A stretch of 64,000 bases of DNA from Bradyrhizobium sp. WD16 (lineage in GTDB: Bacteria > Pseudomonadota > Alphaproteobacteria > Rhizobiales > Xanthobacteraceae). Every line of letters begins with the position of its first letter. Position 1 is the stretch's first letter. The stretch is from contig NZ_CP028908.1 of the NCBI RefSeq assembly GCF_024181725.1, forward strand, positions 1,860,001-1,924,000. The letters run 5' to 3'. Under the pieces are notes generated by a model that had not been told where the DNA came from, ran no database searches, and saw only the letters and a program-made list of their open reading frames with translations. The translations under genes were made by a program, and so were the position numbers. This document shows, one piece after another, positions 19,088-29,862 of this stretch.

Positions 19088-19120
19088 CGAAAAACCTCCC
19101 CCGCGAGGAGGAGGTTTTCG
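19088..19120 (-). terminator. Terminator-like hairpin between dnaK and dnaJ
   Basis: Read on the minus strand, CGAAAACCTCC pairs with GGAGGTTTTTCG around a 10-nt loop, leaving a run of five T. It lies just past the dnaK stop at 19134 and could attenuate read-through into dnaJ, setting a high DnaK:DnaJ ratio. Confidence 0.65.
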
Positions 19121-19133
19121 GTAGTGACGAAGA

Positions 19134-21029
<1,896 letters not shown>

Positions 21030-21129
21030 GGTCCCTTATCCTTCTCCTGCGGCAGGCTGGCCGGGCCCTGACGGCGCCCTGATCCGACCCCCCAAATTTC
21101 ATCACATCTCCGCGAGACGCGGCCTCCGC

Positions 21130-21160
21130 CTCATATAGGAGGGGGGGTGCGCCCCGCAAG
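21130..21160 (-). promoter_or_regulatory. RpoH (sigma-32) promoter of dnaK
   Basis: On the minus strand CTTG (21160-21157), a 17-nt spacer, then CCTATATGAG (21139-21130). This fits every defined position of the alphaproteobacterial heat-shock consensus CTTG-N17/18-CYTATNTNNG. It lies 101 bp upstream of the dnaK ATG and in the right direction. Confidence 0.75.
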
Positions 21161-21201
21161 GACCGGCGCCGAGATAGGCGCCGGAGCCGAAAGGGTTTTT
21201 T

Positions 21202-22515
21202 TCAGGCCATTTGCGGCTCCGCCGGAGGACGGGGCGCGACATCGTCGGACCGCGGCCCGGACCCTTTCAGACGGTACGTGAGATAGGCAGCGAACAGGGG
21301 GGCGATCAAGGCCGCCCCGGGGACCCGGAAGCTCCCGAGCGCAAGCTGCAGCGCCGCCATCCAGTAGACCGCCTGGGCCAGCCGGCGGCCGATGCCGTCG
21401 AGACGGCCGGCGGCGAGGAGGGCGACGGCCGCATAGGTCAGCGGCAGCAGATCGTAATCCAAAAGGTAGGGCGAGGCGCAGACCGAGGCGGCGAAAAACT
21501 GCGCCCGCGCGAGATCGCGGTCGACCGTGCCGGCCCATCGCGCCGCCACGGCCACCGCCGCTGCGGCGGCGATCGCGATCACGCCCTGGATGGCGAGCGC
21601 CACCGACGGCGCCGCGCCGATTCCGCGCAGATTCATGTAGATGGTGGGGAAGAATGGCGTGGCGATGCCGTCCGGATCGGCCAGCACCTGGCCCTGCACC
21701 GGCAGGCCGAGTTCAATGTATTGCCGCCAGCTGTCGAGACCGAACACCATCGCCGTGACCGCGGCGAGGGCAACCATCGTGATGCTTGCGGCGACGAAGG
21801 CGCGCCATCGACCGCTGGCGAGAAGCAACACCGGAAACAACAGCCCGAGCTGCGGCTTGATCGTCAAAAGCCCGATCAGGCATCCGGCCAGCACGGGCCG
21901 CCTGTCGAGCACGGCAAAGATTGCGATCAACAGCGCGGCGAAGAGAAAGGCGCCCTGGCCGCAGATCAGGCAGAACACCGCGGCCGGCGAGACCAGCACC
22001 AGTACGACGATACGCCGGTCGGACAGATCGTGGCGCGCCACGCAGGCGAGCAGCGGCGGACCAAGCAGGCTGAAGGCGAGGAGCGCGACGAGATACGGCA
22101 GCTGCCCGAACGGCGCCGCAAGCCACATCACCGTCGGCGGATAGGACCAGTTGGGCCCGGTCAATTCCATCCCGAGCAGATCGCGCAAGGCCGCGTGATA
22201 GCTCGCGAGGTCGTACCAGCGGCCGGGATCGACGGTGAAGGCTGCGCGCCCGTACATCCACAGATTGATGAAATCGCGACCGATGATCAGCGACGAGCCA
22301 TCGCGCGGATAGGGATCGCGGAAGGACAGCGTGGCAACATAGGCCACGAGCGAGACAAGGGCGAAGCCGCCGCCGAACACCAGCAGATCGCGATAGAGGC
22401 TGCGATCGGCCGGCGCCATGGCCGGCGGCAGAGGCTCCGGCGCACGACCGAGAGGCGCCAGCGCATGATTGCGCGAACGCGTCGCGGCTCTGCCGGTCGC
22501 GGTCTGATCAGCCAT
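21202..22515 (-). CDS. GT87-family (DUF2029) membrane glycosyltransferase
   Basis: 437 residues, about 10 transmembrane helices from residue 45 on. The luminal loop with GRDFINLWMYGRAAF and PNWSYPPTVMWLAAPFG matches the DUF2029/GT87 pattern of polyprenyl-phosphate-mannose-dependent (GT-C) transferases; the Asp of GRDFIN is the likely catalytic base. It would add a sugar to a lipid, glycan or protein on the periplasmic side. The acceptor is unknown. A second GT-C-like protein is encoded 1.1 kb away. Confidence 0.8.
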   Translation of the reverse strand: MADQTATGRAATRSRNHALAPLGRAPEPLPPAMAPADRSLYRDLLVFGGGFALVSLVAYVATLSFRDPYPRDGSSLIIGRDFINLWMYGRAAFTVDPGRWYDLASYHAALRDLLGMELTGPNWSYPPTVMWLAAPFGQLPYLVALLAFSLLGPPLLACVARHDLSDRRIVVLVLVSPAAVFCLICGQGAFLFAALLIAIFAVLDRRPVLAGCLIGLLTIKPQLGLLFPVLLLASGRWRAFVAASITMVALAAVTAMVFGLDSWRQYIELGLPVQGQVLADPDGIATPFFPTIYMNLRGIGAAPSVALAIQGVIAIAAAAAVAVAARWAGTVDRDLARAQFFAASVCASPYLLDYDLLPLTYAAVALLAAGRLDGIGRRLAQAVYWMAALQLALGSFRVPGAALIAPLFAAYLTYRLKGSGPRSDDVAPRPPAEPQMA

Positions 22516-22709
22516 CCGGGCATTCCTGCCGGAAATCGGTTAAGGTCGGGTCAATCCGGCGTCACCGGGCGTTTCGCGGTAAGCGGAACGTGACGATCGG
22601 CCGCGCAAACGGAACGCTGATAGAACCGACGAATCACGGAACCGCCTCATTGCTTGCCCAGACCGATCCAGGTCGGAGGGCCCCCTCCAGATTGCCATCG
22701 AGATCCGCC

Positions 22710-23651
22710 ATGCAATTCTTCAGGTCGTTCGCCTTGCTCGCCTCGCTCGTCATGATCAGCCCGGCCATGGCCGCCGATATGGTGTTTCCGAAAGGCGGGC
22801 GGGTCGGCGTCGTGCCGATCGATGGTCTCGTCCCCGCGACCAGTTTCCCGGGCTTTCAGGCCACGGACCAGCGGATCAAGGTCGTCGTGACCGAGCTGCC
22901 GAAGGACGCCTTCAACTCGGTGGAGACGGCTTTCAAGGCGAACGCCGAACCCGCACCCGGCCGGCCGAAACTCGAGCCGATCGAACTGCCGTCGGGCAAC
23001 AAGGCCTTTTTCACCCGTGAGACCGCCGTTGACGACGGCGCCAATGTCCGCCGCTTTTCGCTGATCGTCGGTGGCCCGTCCTTCTCCGGCTACGTCGCCG
23101 CCCAGGTGCCCGAACCGTCCTCGCCGGCATTTTCCGACGAGGCCGTGCGCAACATGCTGACCTCGGTGACGCTGCGTACGAGCGTGCCGCCCGAGGAGGT
23201 CGCCGATCTCCTGCCGTTCCGCATGACCGACTTCGGCGGCTTCAAGAACGTGCGGATGCTGCCGGCCGGCAGCACGCTGGTGCTTACCGATGCGACCGAC
23301 GAGGACAGCCTCGACACTGCCCCCTATATGCTGATCGGCATCATGGGGAGCGGGCCGGCCACGCCGGACGACCGCGGCCGCTTCGCCCAGCAGGTGGCGG
23401 CCTCGCTGCCCGGCCTGCGAGAAGCCCGCATCACCTCGTCCGAGCCGATGCGCATCGACGGCACGCCGGGCTACGAGACGCGGATCGATGCGGTGACCGG
23501 AAAGGACAATACGCCGGTGACGGTGGTGCAATGGCTGCGCTTCGGCTCGGGCAACTCGACGCTGCGGATCGTTGCCGGCGCCAGACGAACCGAATGGATC
23601 GCGGCCCTGTCGCGCTTCCGCGCGGTGCGCGACGGCATCCAGCCGCGCTGA
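22710..23651 (+). CDS. Secreted protein of unknown function
   Basis: 313 residues with a clear Sec signal peptide (MQFFRSFALLASLVMISPAMAAD, cut after AMA). The mature part is about 290 residues, rich in beta-prone stretches, with no Cys and no catalytic motif that I recognise. Segments such as KGGRVGVVPIDGLVP and PSFSGYVAAQVPE suggest a periplasmic beta-rich domain. ATG 22710 is taken because it starts the signal peptide; the longer frame from 22590 is not. It lies between two membrane glycosyltransferase-like genes on the other strand. Confidence 0.75.
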   Translation: MQFFRSFALLASLVMISPAMAADMVFPKGGRVGVVPIDGLVPATSFPGFQATDQRIKVVVTELPKDAFNSVETAFKANAEPAPGRPKLEPIELPSGNKAFFTRETAVDDGANVRRFSLIVGGPSFSGYVAAQVPEPSSPAFSDEAVRNMLTSVTLRTSVPPEEVADLLPFRMTDFGGFKNVRMLPAGSTLVLTDATDEDSLDTAPYMLIGIMGSGPATPDDRGRFAQQVAASLPGLREARITSSEPMRIDGTPGYETRIDAVTGKDNTPVTVVQWLRFGSGNSTLRIVAGARRTEWIAALSRFRAVRDGIQPR

Positions 23652-23663
23652 AGACTTCTTGCG

Positions 23664-25172
23664 TCAGTCGGCGCGTTTGAGAATGTCGACATCCGCGATG
23701 GTCGCGACCAGACGATACGGCGCAAGCAGCGCCTTGACCTCTGGATCGCCGGCGACCCACTCGCCCCACTTGTCGGTGGCGTTGTCGATGAGCACCACAT
23801 CCGGCGGCGTGCGCCGGAAATCCTCGATCATGTTGGCGCGCTCGCGCGCGGCATAACCGTCAAGCAGTGCCGCTCTCTCCGGGCTGGTGGCCCGCGGCCG
23901 CAGATAGCCGACGTAATCATGCACTAGCAGCGCCTGCTGCCGGGAGACCCAGGTGCCTTTGAGGGCGCGCACCAGCGGATGGCCGACGCCGGGTTCGCCG
24001 CTCAGCGCCAGCACCCTGGGATGCGGCCCGAGCTCCGCCACCATGGTCTGCAGTTCGGGCACGCGGAAGGTGACGTTGAAGGCGAGCCAGGTGGCGAAAA
24101 AGCCGAGCGCCAGCGGGACCGGCCCTGTGAGCGCGCGCACGCGATCCGCCGTCGAACGCGTCAAGATCGCCGCGACGAGCGCCAGCAGCGCCAAGGCGAC
24201 CATGGGATAAGCCTGATAGGCCCAGCCCTTCCGCTGAACGAGAAAGGCCACGGCAAAGCCGCCGCTCGCTAACGCCGGAATCAGAAACAGCGGGTCTCGC
24301 CCGCCGCCAAGCTCGAGCCGCGCGGCGCTCGCCAGCATCGCGAGCATCACCAGCATCGGCGTGCCGACAAGGAGTTCGATGAGCGGACGCTTGAGCTGCA
24401 GATAGACGTCGCGCACCATCGGCAGGACGACCGTGAAATAATCCGGCAGCCAGATCAGCGTGGCGAGCGCGTACAGCACGACGAGCGCGGCGGCGAGCAG
24501 GCATTCGGGCGCAACCAGCGGCCGAACCGAGCGGCGGCAGAACACGGCAACCAGAGGTGCGGCGGCAACGCCAAGGGCGAAATGCGGCTTGAAGGACAAG
24601 GTCCAACCGGCGCCGAGCCCGGCGACGATGATCGACCACAGCGCCGGCCTTTCGCCGACCGCGCGACGGGCGGTGACCGCCAGCGCCGGCAGCAATACGA
24701 TCAGCGCGATGTGCTCGCGTTGGGCGAAATTCTGCCCCGGCAGGATCAGCAGGACGGCGAGCGTGAACAGCAGCGCAGGCCAGGGACCGCCTTGCGCCCG
24801 CAGTGTCGAGCGACGCAGGATCGCCGCCACCATGGCGACGGAGGTCAGCGCGGCGAGAAAGACCAGCGCGTCCGTGACGGTTTCCGGTGCCGGGCCGAGA
24901 AGACGGGAGAGCAGGATAGCCGGCAAATAGGTGCCGACCGCCATCGGCGGATTGGTCTCGAGCACCTCGCCATAGAGGGCATGGCCGCCGAGCACCTTTT
25001 CGCCGGCGGTAAGCAGCCAGGCGACGTCGATATTGGCCGGCACCAGGAGGCGCTGCAGGACGGCGAGGACGAGCAGCCCACCGAGCGCCAGCCAGGGCGC
25101 GATACTCTGCAGCCGGTCGGCGCTCGCCGAAAACGGCGGGGTCCTGGCAGTCGTGCTGAGGTCGACGCTCAT
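23664..25172 (-). CDS. Polytopic membrane protein, GT-C glycosyltransferase-like
   Basis: 502 residues with about 10-12 transmembrane helices. The first periplasmic loop, DVAWLLTAGEKVLGGHALYG then EVLETNPPMAVGTYLPA, has the pattern of GT39/ArnT-like GT-C enzymes (acidic residue followed by an NPP motif). The C-terminal 100 residues form a soluble domain. Family membership is by pattern only; no close relative recognised. It is convergent with the secreted orphan (12 bp) and divergent from pncA. Confidence 0.7.
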   Translation of the reverse strand: MSVDLSTTARTPPFSASADRLQSIAPWLALGGLLVLAVLQRLLVPANIDVAWLLTAGEKVLGGHALYGEVLETNPPMAVGTYLPAILLSRLLGPAPETVTDALVFLAALTSVAMVAAILRRSTLRAQGGPWPALLFTLAVLLILPGQNFAQREHIALIVLLPALAVTARRAVGERPALWSIIVAGLGAGWTLSFKPHFALGVAAAPLVAVFCRRSVRPLVAPECLLAAALVVLYALATLIWLPDYFTVVLPMVRDVYLQLKRPLIELLVGTPMLVMLAMLASAARLELGGGRDPLFLIPALASGGFAVAFLVQRKGWAYQAYPMVALALLALVAAILTRSTADRVRALTGPVPLALGFFATWLAFNVTFRVPELQTMVAELGPHPRVLALSGEPGVGHPLVRALKGTWVSRQQALLVHDYVGYLRPRATSPERAALLDGYAARERANMIEDFRRTPPDVVLIDNATDKWGEWVAGDPEVKALLAPYRLVATIADVDILKRAD

Positions 25173-25430
25173 GGCGCGATCGGAGGCCTGCTTGGCGCGG
25201 CAGTCGTGAAGGGAATTCTCGGTGAAGAGATTAGGAATGCGGCGTTAACAACGCCTTGCCCCGACGCCCGAAGTTTGGGCCCTCGCTGCTTGAAGAAGAT
25301 GCAGCGATCCGTCTTTACCTCGTACAACCCCACTGATTTTCTGTACCTTTCTTATGACCGGCGGCTCAGGGCCGACGCGCACGCGGCGTGATCGAGCACC
25401 AGGCGAGCCGCTTCTTTGAGGGGAATTGCC

Positions 25431-26156
25431 ATGCTCGACAGACGACAGCTTCTCGGCACCATCGGCGCCGCCGCAGCGCTTGGCATCGCCGGTGCCGCAA
25501 CCGCGACCCGGGCCTTCGCTGCGGACAAGATCAGGATCGGCGACAGCGCCGCGCTCGTCGTGGTCGATGTGCAGAACTGCTTCCTGCCCGGCGGCAGCCT
25601 CGCGGTGAAGGACGGCGATCAGGTGATTCCGGTGATCAATCGTATCGCCAAGAGCTTCGGCAACGTGGTGATGACCCAGGATTGGCACACGCCGGGCCAC
25701 ACCTCCTTCGCCACCAGCCATCCGGGCAAGAAGCCGTTCGACAAGATCGACCTCGCCTATGGCAAGCAGGTGCTGTGGCCGGACCATTGCGTCCAGGGCA
25801 CCGACGGCGCGTCGCTCGCCAAGGACCTTTCAATCCCGCAGGCTCAACTCGTCATCCGCAAGGGCTATCACAAGGATATCGACAGCTATTCGGCCTTCAC
25901 CGAGGCCGACCGCAAGACCTCGACCGGGCTCGCCGCGTATCTCAAGGCGCACAAGATCAAGCGCGTCTTCGTCACCGGGCTCGCCACCGATTTCTGCGTC
26001 GCCTGGACCGCGCTCGACGCCCGCAAGGCCGGGTTCGAGACCTACATCGTCGAGGATGCCTGCCGCGGCATCGACACCCAGGGCTCGCTCGCCAAGGCCT
26101 GGGCCGACACCGCCAGGGCCGGCGTCAAGCGCATCCAGTCGGCCGATATCGCCTGA
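25431..26156 (+). CDS. pncA: Nicotinamidase/pyrazinamidase with export signal
   Basis: 241 residues. Isochorismatase-fold catalytic triad Asp46 (VVDVQNCF), Lys144 (VIRKGYH) and Cys189 (ATDFCVAW); metal site DWHTPGH. It deaminates nicotinamide to nicotinate for NAD salvage. Unusually, residues 1-33 form a Tat-like signal (LDRRQLLGTIGAAAALG... ending AFAAD), so the mature enzyme is predicted to be periplasmic. The ATG at 25431 follows GAGGGG by 6-7 nt, which supports including the signal. Confidence 0.9.
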   Translation: MLDRRQLLGTIGAAAALGIAGAATATRAFAADKIRIGDSAALVVVDVQNCFLPGGSLAVKDGDQVIPVINRIAKSFGNVVMTQDWHTPGHTSFATSHPGKKPFDKIDLAYGKQVLWPDHCVQGTDGASLAKDLSIPQAQLVIRKGYHKDIDSYSAFTEADRKTSTGLAAYLKAHKIKRVFVTGLATDFCVAWTALDARKAGFETYIVEDACRGIDTQGSLAKAWADTARAGVKRIQSADIA

Positions 26157-26181
26157 TCGGCAGCGGCGCTGCCGGTCAAAC

Positions 26182-26219
26182 GACAACGGCGCGCAGGATG
26201 ACCTGCGCGCCGTATTGTC
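26182..26219. terminator. Bidirectional terminator between pncA and grpE
   Basis: ACGGCGCGCAGG (26186-26197) / CCTGCGCGCCGT (26202-26213), a perfect 12-bp stem with ATGA loop; the outer GACAA/TTGTC extends it after a small bulge. It lies between the convergent pncA and grpE stops; T-tracts are weak on both strands. Confidence 0.7.
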
Positions 26220-26242
26220 TTGCCGGCCGGTGAAAGGGCCGC

Positions 26243-26857
26243 TTACGCCTTGATGTCCGTGTTCGGAGCCGACTTGGTGCCGCCCTTGGACACCCCGACC
26301 AGCGCCGGGCGCAACACGCGTTCGCCGATCATGTAACCGGCCTGCGCCACCTGCACCACGGTGCCCGCCGGCACCGACGCGTCCGGCACCTCGTACATCG
26401 CCTGCTGGAAATTGGGATCGAACTTCTCGCCGGTGGGGTCGAACTTCTTGACGCCGTTCCTTTCGAGCGTGGCATGCAGCGAGCGCTCGGTCAGTTCGAC
26501 ACCCTCGATCAGCGCCTTCAGTCCGGGCTCGGCATTCTCGCGCGCTGCCGCGGGCACCGCGTCGAGCGCGCGCTGCAGATTGTCGGCGATGTCGAGCACG
26601 TCACGGGCGAAGGAGGCGATGCCGTAGCTGCGGGCATCGGCCACTTCCTTCCTGGTGCGATTGCGCAGATTCTCCATCTCCGCCAGGGTCCGCAGCATCT
26701 TGTCCTTGGCGTCGGCGACTTCGCGGTTGAGCGCCTCGACCGATCCGGCCTCGGGCTCGTCCGGCATCACATATGGCTTCGGCGTCACAGGCTCGGCCGG
26801 CGCATCGCCGTCCTTGACGTGATCTTCGGAATTATTCTGGCCGTTCGCTTCGGTCAT
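26243..26857 (-). CDS. grpE: Nucleotide exchange factor GrpE
   Basis: 204 residues. Acidic disordered N-terminus, a long coiled coil (about 45-105, [20 protein letters not shown]) and the C-terminal beta domain with [21 protein letters not shown], the GrpE signature. It releases ADP from DnaK. The start MTEANGQNN (ATG 26857) follows AAGGCGAG; a 54-codon longer frame is rejected because it is non-conserved and crosses a palindromic repeat. hrcA lies upstream on the same strand. Confidence 0.95.
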   Translation of the reverse strand: MTEANGQNNSEDHVKDGDAPAEPVTPKPYVMPDEPEAGSVEALNREVADAKDKMLRTLAEMENLRNRTRKEVADARSYGIASFARDVLDIADNLQRALDAVPAAARENAEPGLKALIEGVELTERSLHATLERNGVKKFDPTGEKFDPNFQQAMYEVPDASVPAGTVVQVAQAGYMIGERVLRPALVGVSKGGTKSAPNTDIKA

Positions 26858-26900
26858 TACTCGCCTTCTTGCCTGCAATGCATCAGAAACCCAGCATGGG

Positions 26901-26949
26901 GGTTCAGAAATACCCTCATTCCCCAGTCCTCGAAGGGAATTTCTGAACC
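26901..26949. repeat. Intergenic palindrome upstream of grpE, family A
   Basis: GGTTCAGAAAT (26901-26911) / ATTTCTGAACC (26939-26949), perfect 11-bp arms, extended inward by a 4-bp CCCT/AGGG pairing after one mismatch. It shares GGAATTTCTGAACCG with the palindrome after pheT (6452-6487). It would lie in the 5' leader of grpE mRNA. Confidence 0.8.
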
Positions 26950-27065
26950 GCCAAACCGGACCTTGGATTTCCAGCGTCCTTCGTTTTCCGGAGACCTTCC
27001 GAATCCGAAGTTCGCTCAAGGGGTTCGCTGCGAATGAAACGGGCTTCGGAGCCGGGACCCCAGGC

Positions 27066-27097
27066 GGGATATCAGGATTCCTGCGGCGAAAATCAAG
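27066..27097 (-). promoter_or_regulatory. Possible RpoH promoter for grpE
   Basis: Minus strand CTTG (27097-27094), 18-nt spacer, CTGATAT (27075-27069). It differs from CTTG-N17/18-CYTATNTNNG by one base in the -10 core (G for T) and at the trailing G. Its position between hrcA and grpE suits a grpE promoter. Confidence 0.35.
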
Positions 27098-27136
27098 CTC
27101 CTGGTCGGACGGGGGGCGTTCGGGGGCCGCAAACCG

Positions 27137-28219
27137 TCAATTGCCCAGCATCTGGCCGACCACGCGGGCGGCATAATCCACCATGGGGATCACCCGTGCA
27201 TAATTGAGCCGGGTCGGTCCGATAACGCCCAGGACGCCGACGATATGTCCGCCGCCGTCGCGATAGGGCGCGATGATGGTGGATGACCCCGACAGCGAAA
27301 ACAGCTTGTTCTCCGAGCCGATGAAGATCCGCACGCCCTCGGCGCGCTCGGCGCGGCCGAGCAGATCGATCACCCCGCGCTTGGTTTCGAGGTCGTCGAA
27401 CAGCAGTCGCACCCGCTCGAGGTCCTCCATGGCATGGAGATCCTCCAGGAGATTGGCGTGGCCGCGGACGATGAGATGGCGCTCCTCGCCGCCCGACCAG
27501 CTGGCGATGCCGGCCGTCACCACTTTCTGGGTGAGCTGGTCGAGTTCGCTGCGGGCCGCCTCCAGCGCGGCTTCCAGTTCCAGCCGCACCTCGGCGAGGG
27601 TCCGGCCGCGGATCCGCGCATTGAGAAAATTGGAGGCTTCGACCAGAGCCGAGGCCGGCGTGTCCCGCGGCAGGCTCAGCACCCGGTTTTCCACCTGGCC
27701 GTCCTCGGCGACCAGCACCGCCAGCGCCTGTTCCGGCTCGAGGCGAACGAATTCGATGTGTTTGAGCCGCACGTTGGTCTTGCCGGTGAGCACCACGGCG
27801 GCGGTCCGGGTCAGCCCCGACAGGCGGTGCATGGCTTCGTCCAGCGCCGCCTCGACGGTCTGGCCCTTGTTCACCGAGGCGAGCTGGGCCTCGATCGACT
27901 GCCGTTCGGCCTCGCTGAGTTCGCCCATCTGCATCAGGGCGTCGACGAAGAAGCGCAGGCCGAGTTCCGTCGGCAGCCGCCCGGCGGAAGTGTGCGGCGC
28001 ATAGATCAACCCGAGCTGCTCGAGGTCCGACATCACGTTGCGGACCGAAGCCGGGGACAAAGGCAGCGTGATCAGGCGCGACACATTGCGCGAGCCGACC
28101 GGCTCGCCGGTCGCGAGATAATTTTCGACAATCTGGCGGAAGATATCGCGCGAACGCTCATTGAGCTGAGCCAGCCCCGACGGATCGATAAGATGACCGG
28201 CTGGATCATGCTGAACCAC
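27137..28219 (-). CDS. hrcA: Heat-inducible transcription repressor HrcA
   Basis: 360 residues. An N-terminal winged-helix domain ([20 protein letters not shown], then [28 protein letters not shown]) is followed by the GAF-like dimerisation domain, ending VVGQMLGN. HrcA represses groESL-type genes by binding CIRCE, with GroEL as cofactor. The GTG at 28219 is preferred for its GGAGG upstream and the conserved length. No CIRCE element (TTAGCACTC-N9-GAGTGCTAA) is seen in this window, so its targets lie elsewhere. Confidence 0.95.
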   Translation of the reverse strand: MVQHDPAGHLIDPSGLAQLNERSRDIFRQIVENYLATGEPVGSRNVSRLITLPLSPASVRNVMSDLEQLGLIYAPHTSAGRLPTELGLRFFVDALMQMGELSEAERQSIEAQLASVNKGQTVEAALDEAMHRLSGLTRTAAVVLTGKTNVRLKHIEFVRLEPEQALAVLVAEDGQVENRVLSLPRDTPASALVEASNFLNARIRGRTLAEVRLELEAALEAARSELDQLTQKVVTAGIASWSGGEERHLIVRGHANLLEDLHAMEDLERVRLLFDDLETKRGVIDLLGRAERAEGVRIFIGSENKLFSLSGSSTIIAPYRDGGGHIVGVLGVIGPTRLNYARVIPMVDYAARVVGQMLGN

Positions 28220-28398
28220 GGACCTGCTCCTCCACCACCCAATTTGTCCACTATTCCAGCCGGTTTCAAGCAGTTCGCGGTCTGGAGGGCTCAACTGGAG
28301 ACATCCGCATCCGCCGACCGGCGCCCTTGCCGGCGCCACCCCCTGCCCCTAAAAGCCTCGTCAGCTCTTTTATTCCCATTTCTTTCGGAGGATACCCG

Positions 28399-29112
28399 AT
28401 GCGGCCAAGCCGCCGTGCGCCCGATGAACTGCGTCCCGTCTCGCTGGAACGCGGCGTGGTCAAATACGCCGAAGGCTCCTGCATGGTGAAATTCGGCGAC
28501 ACCCATGTGCTGGTCACCGCCACCCTGGAAGAGCGCCTGCCACCCTGGCTCAAGGGCCAGGGCCGCGGCTGGGTGACCGCGGAATATGGCATGCTGCCGC
28601 GGGCGACGCTGGAGCGCACCCGCCGCGAAGCCTCCGCCGGCAAGCAGGGCGGCCGCACCGTCGAAATCCAGCGGCTGATCGGTCGCTCGCTGCGCGCCAC
28701 GGTCAATCTCGAGGCGCTCGGCGAGCGCCAGATCACCATCGACTGCGACGTCATCCAGGCCGATGGGGGCACCCGCACCGCCTCGATCACCGGTGCCTGG
28801 GTGGCGCTGGCCGACTGCATCGCCTGGATGACGACCCGCAACATGATTCGCGGCGACGTGCTGCGCGACAACGTCGCGGCGGTATCCTGCGGCATTTACA
28901 ACGGAACGCCGGTGCTCGACCTCGACTATGCCGAGGATTCGGAGGCGGAAACCGACGCCAATTTCGTCATGACCGGGGACGGTCGCATCATCGAGGTGCA
29001 GGGCACCGCCGAGAAGACACCTTTCACCCAGGACGAATTGCTCAAGCTTCTGGCCCTGGCCCAGAAGGGCGTCGCCCGCCTCGTCGACCTGCAGAAGATG
29101 GCGGTGGCGTAA
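28399..29112 (+). CDS. rph: Ribonuclease PH
   Basis: 237 residues. Begins [17 protein letters not shown], a near-perfect match to RNase PH; it contains the phosphate-binding [20 protein letters not shown] and [19 protein letters not shown]. It is a phosphorolytic 3'-5' exonuclease that trims tRNA precursors. CGGAGGA 8 nt upstream sets the ATG. It is divergent from hrcA (179-bp gap). Confidence 0.97.
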   Translation: MRPSRRAPDELRPVSLERGVVKYAEGSCMVKFGDTHVLVTATLEERLPPWLKGQGRGWVTAEYGMLPRATLERTRREASAGKQGGRTVEIQRLIGRSLRATVNLEALGERQITIDCDVIQADGGTRTASITGAWVALADCIAWMTTRNMIRGDVLRDNVAAVSCGIYNGTPVLDLDYAEDSEAETDANFVMTGDGRIIEVQGTAEKTPFTQDELLKLLALAQKGVARLVDLQKMAVA

Positions 29113-29124
29113 CCCTCGACAGGC

Positions 29125-29144
29125 GGCCGGCCTTTGGGCCGGCC
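29125..29144. terminator. GC hairpin after rph
   Basis: GGCCGGCC (29125-29132), loop TTTG, GGCCGGCC (29137-29144). Self-complementary 8-bp stem 12 bp past the rph stop, without a T-run. It may be a weak terminator or mRNA stabiliser between rph and rdgB. Confidence 0.4.
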
Positions 29145-29211
29145 ATTGCCAAGTGCCGCAAGGACGGGCCGGCGAATTTGACGCCCCGGCCGTTGCGGCT
29201 AGGATTCTTTC

Positions 29212-29862
29212 ATGTCTCGCCGAATCACCGGACGCCTGGTCATCGCGACCCACAATCCCGGCAAGCTCGCCGAAATGCGCGAATTGCTGGCGCCGCACGG
29301 CGTCGAGGCGATCTCCGCCGGCGAACTCGGCCTCCACGAGCCCGAGGAGAGCGGGACCAGTTTCCGGGCCAATGCCGCGATCAAGGCCGAGGCGGCGGCG
29401 AGGGCGGCGCAACTTCCCGCCTTCGCTGACGATTCAGGCCTCGCGGTCGACGCCCTCGGCGGCGCTCCTGGAATCTATTCGGCGCGCTGGGCCGGCGATG
29501 GCAAGGATTTCACTGCGGCCATGGCGCAGGTCGAACGCCTGCTGCAGGAACGCAGCGCGACGACGCCCGACCAGCGCAAGGCCCATTTCGTCTCGGCGCT
29601 GTGCGTCGCCTGGCCGGACGGCCATCGCGAGGAGGTCGAAGCCCACGTCGACGGCACCATCGTCTGGCCGCCGCGCGGCACCAAGGGTTTCGGCTACGAC
29701 CCCTTCTTCCTGCCCGACGATCATAGCCGGACGTTCGGCGAAATGAGCAGCATGGAAAAGCACGGGCTGCCGCCGCACGGCATGGGCCTGTCCCATCGCG
29801 CCCGCGCATTTCTCAAGCTGCAGGCGAAGTGCCTTGCCCCGGAGGACGGTGATGACCGTTGA
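29212..29862 (+). CDS. rdgB: XTP/dITP pyrophosphatase (RdgB/Ham1)
   Basis: 216 residues. N-terminal [18 protein letters not shown], active-site region [20 protein letters not shown] and C-terminal [11 protein letters not shown] identify the RdgB family. It hydrolyses dITP, XTP and related deaminated purine nucleotides, preventing their incorporation. The rph-rdgB-hemW order is common in Rhizobiales. Its last 11 nt overlap hemW. Confidence 0.96.
   Translation: MSRRITGRLVIATHNPGKLAEMRELLAPHGVEAISAGELGLHEPEESGTSFRANAAIKAEAAARAAQLPAFADDSGLAVDALGGAPGIYSARWAGDGKDFTAAMAQVERLLQERSATTPDQRKAHFVSALCVAWPDGHREEVEAHVDGTIVWPPRGTKGFGYDPFFLPDDHSRTFGEMSSMEKHGLPPHGMGLSHRARAFLKLQAKCLAPEDGDDR

Noticed and set aside
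28220-28398. CIRCE or RpoH element between hrcA and rph
   Set aside because: No CIRCE inverted repeat; the best CTTG-type match has two or more errors in the -10 box.
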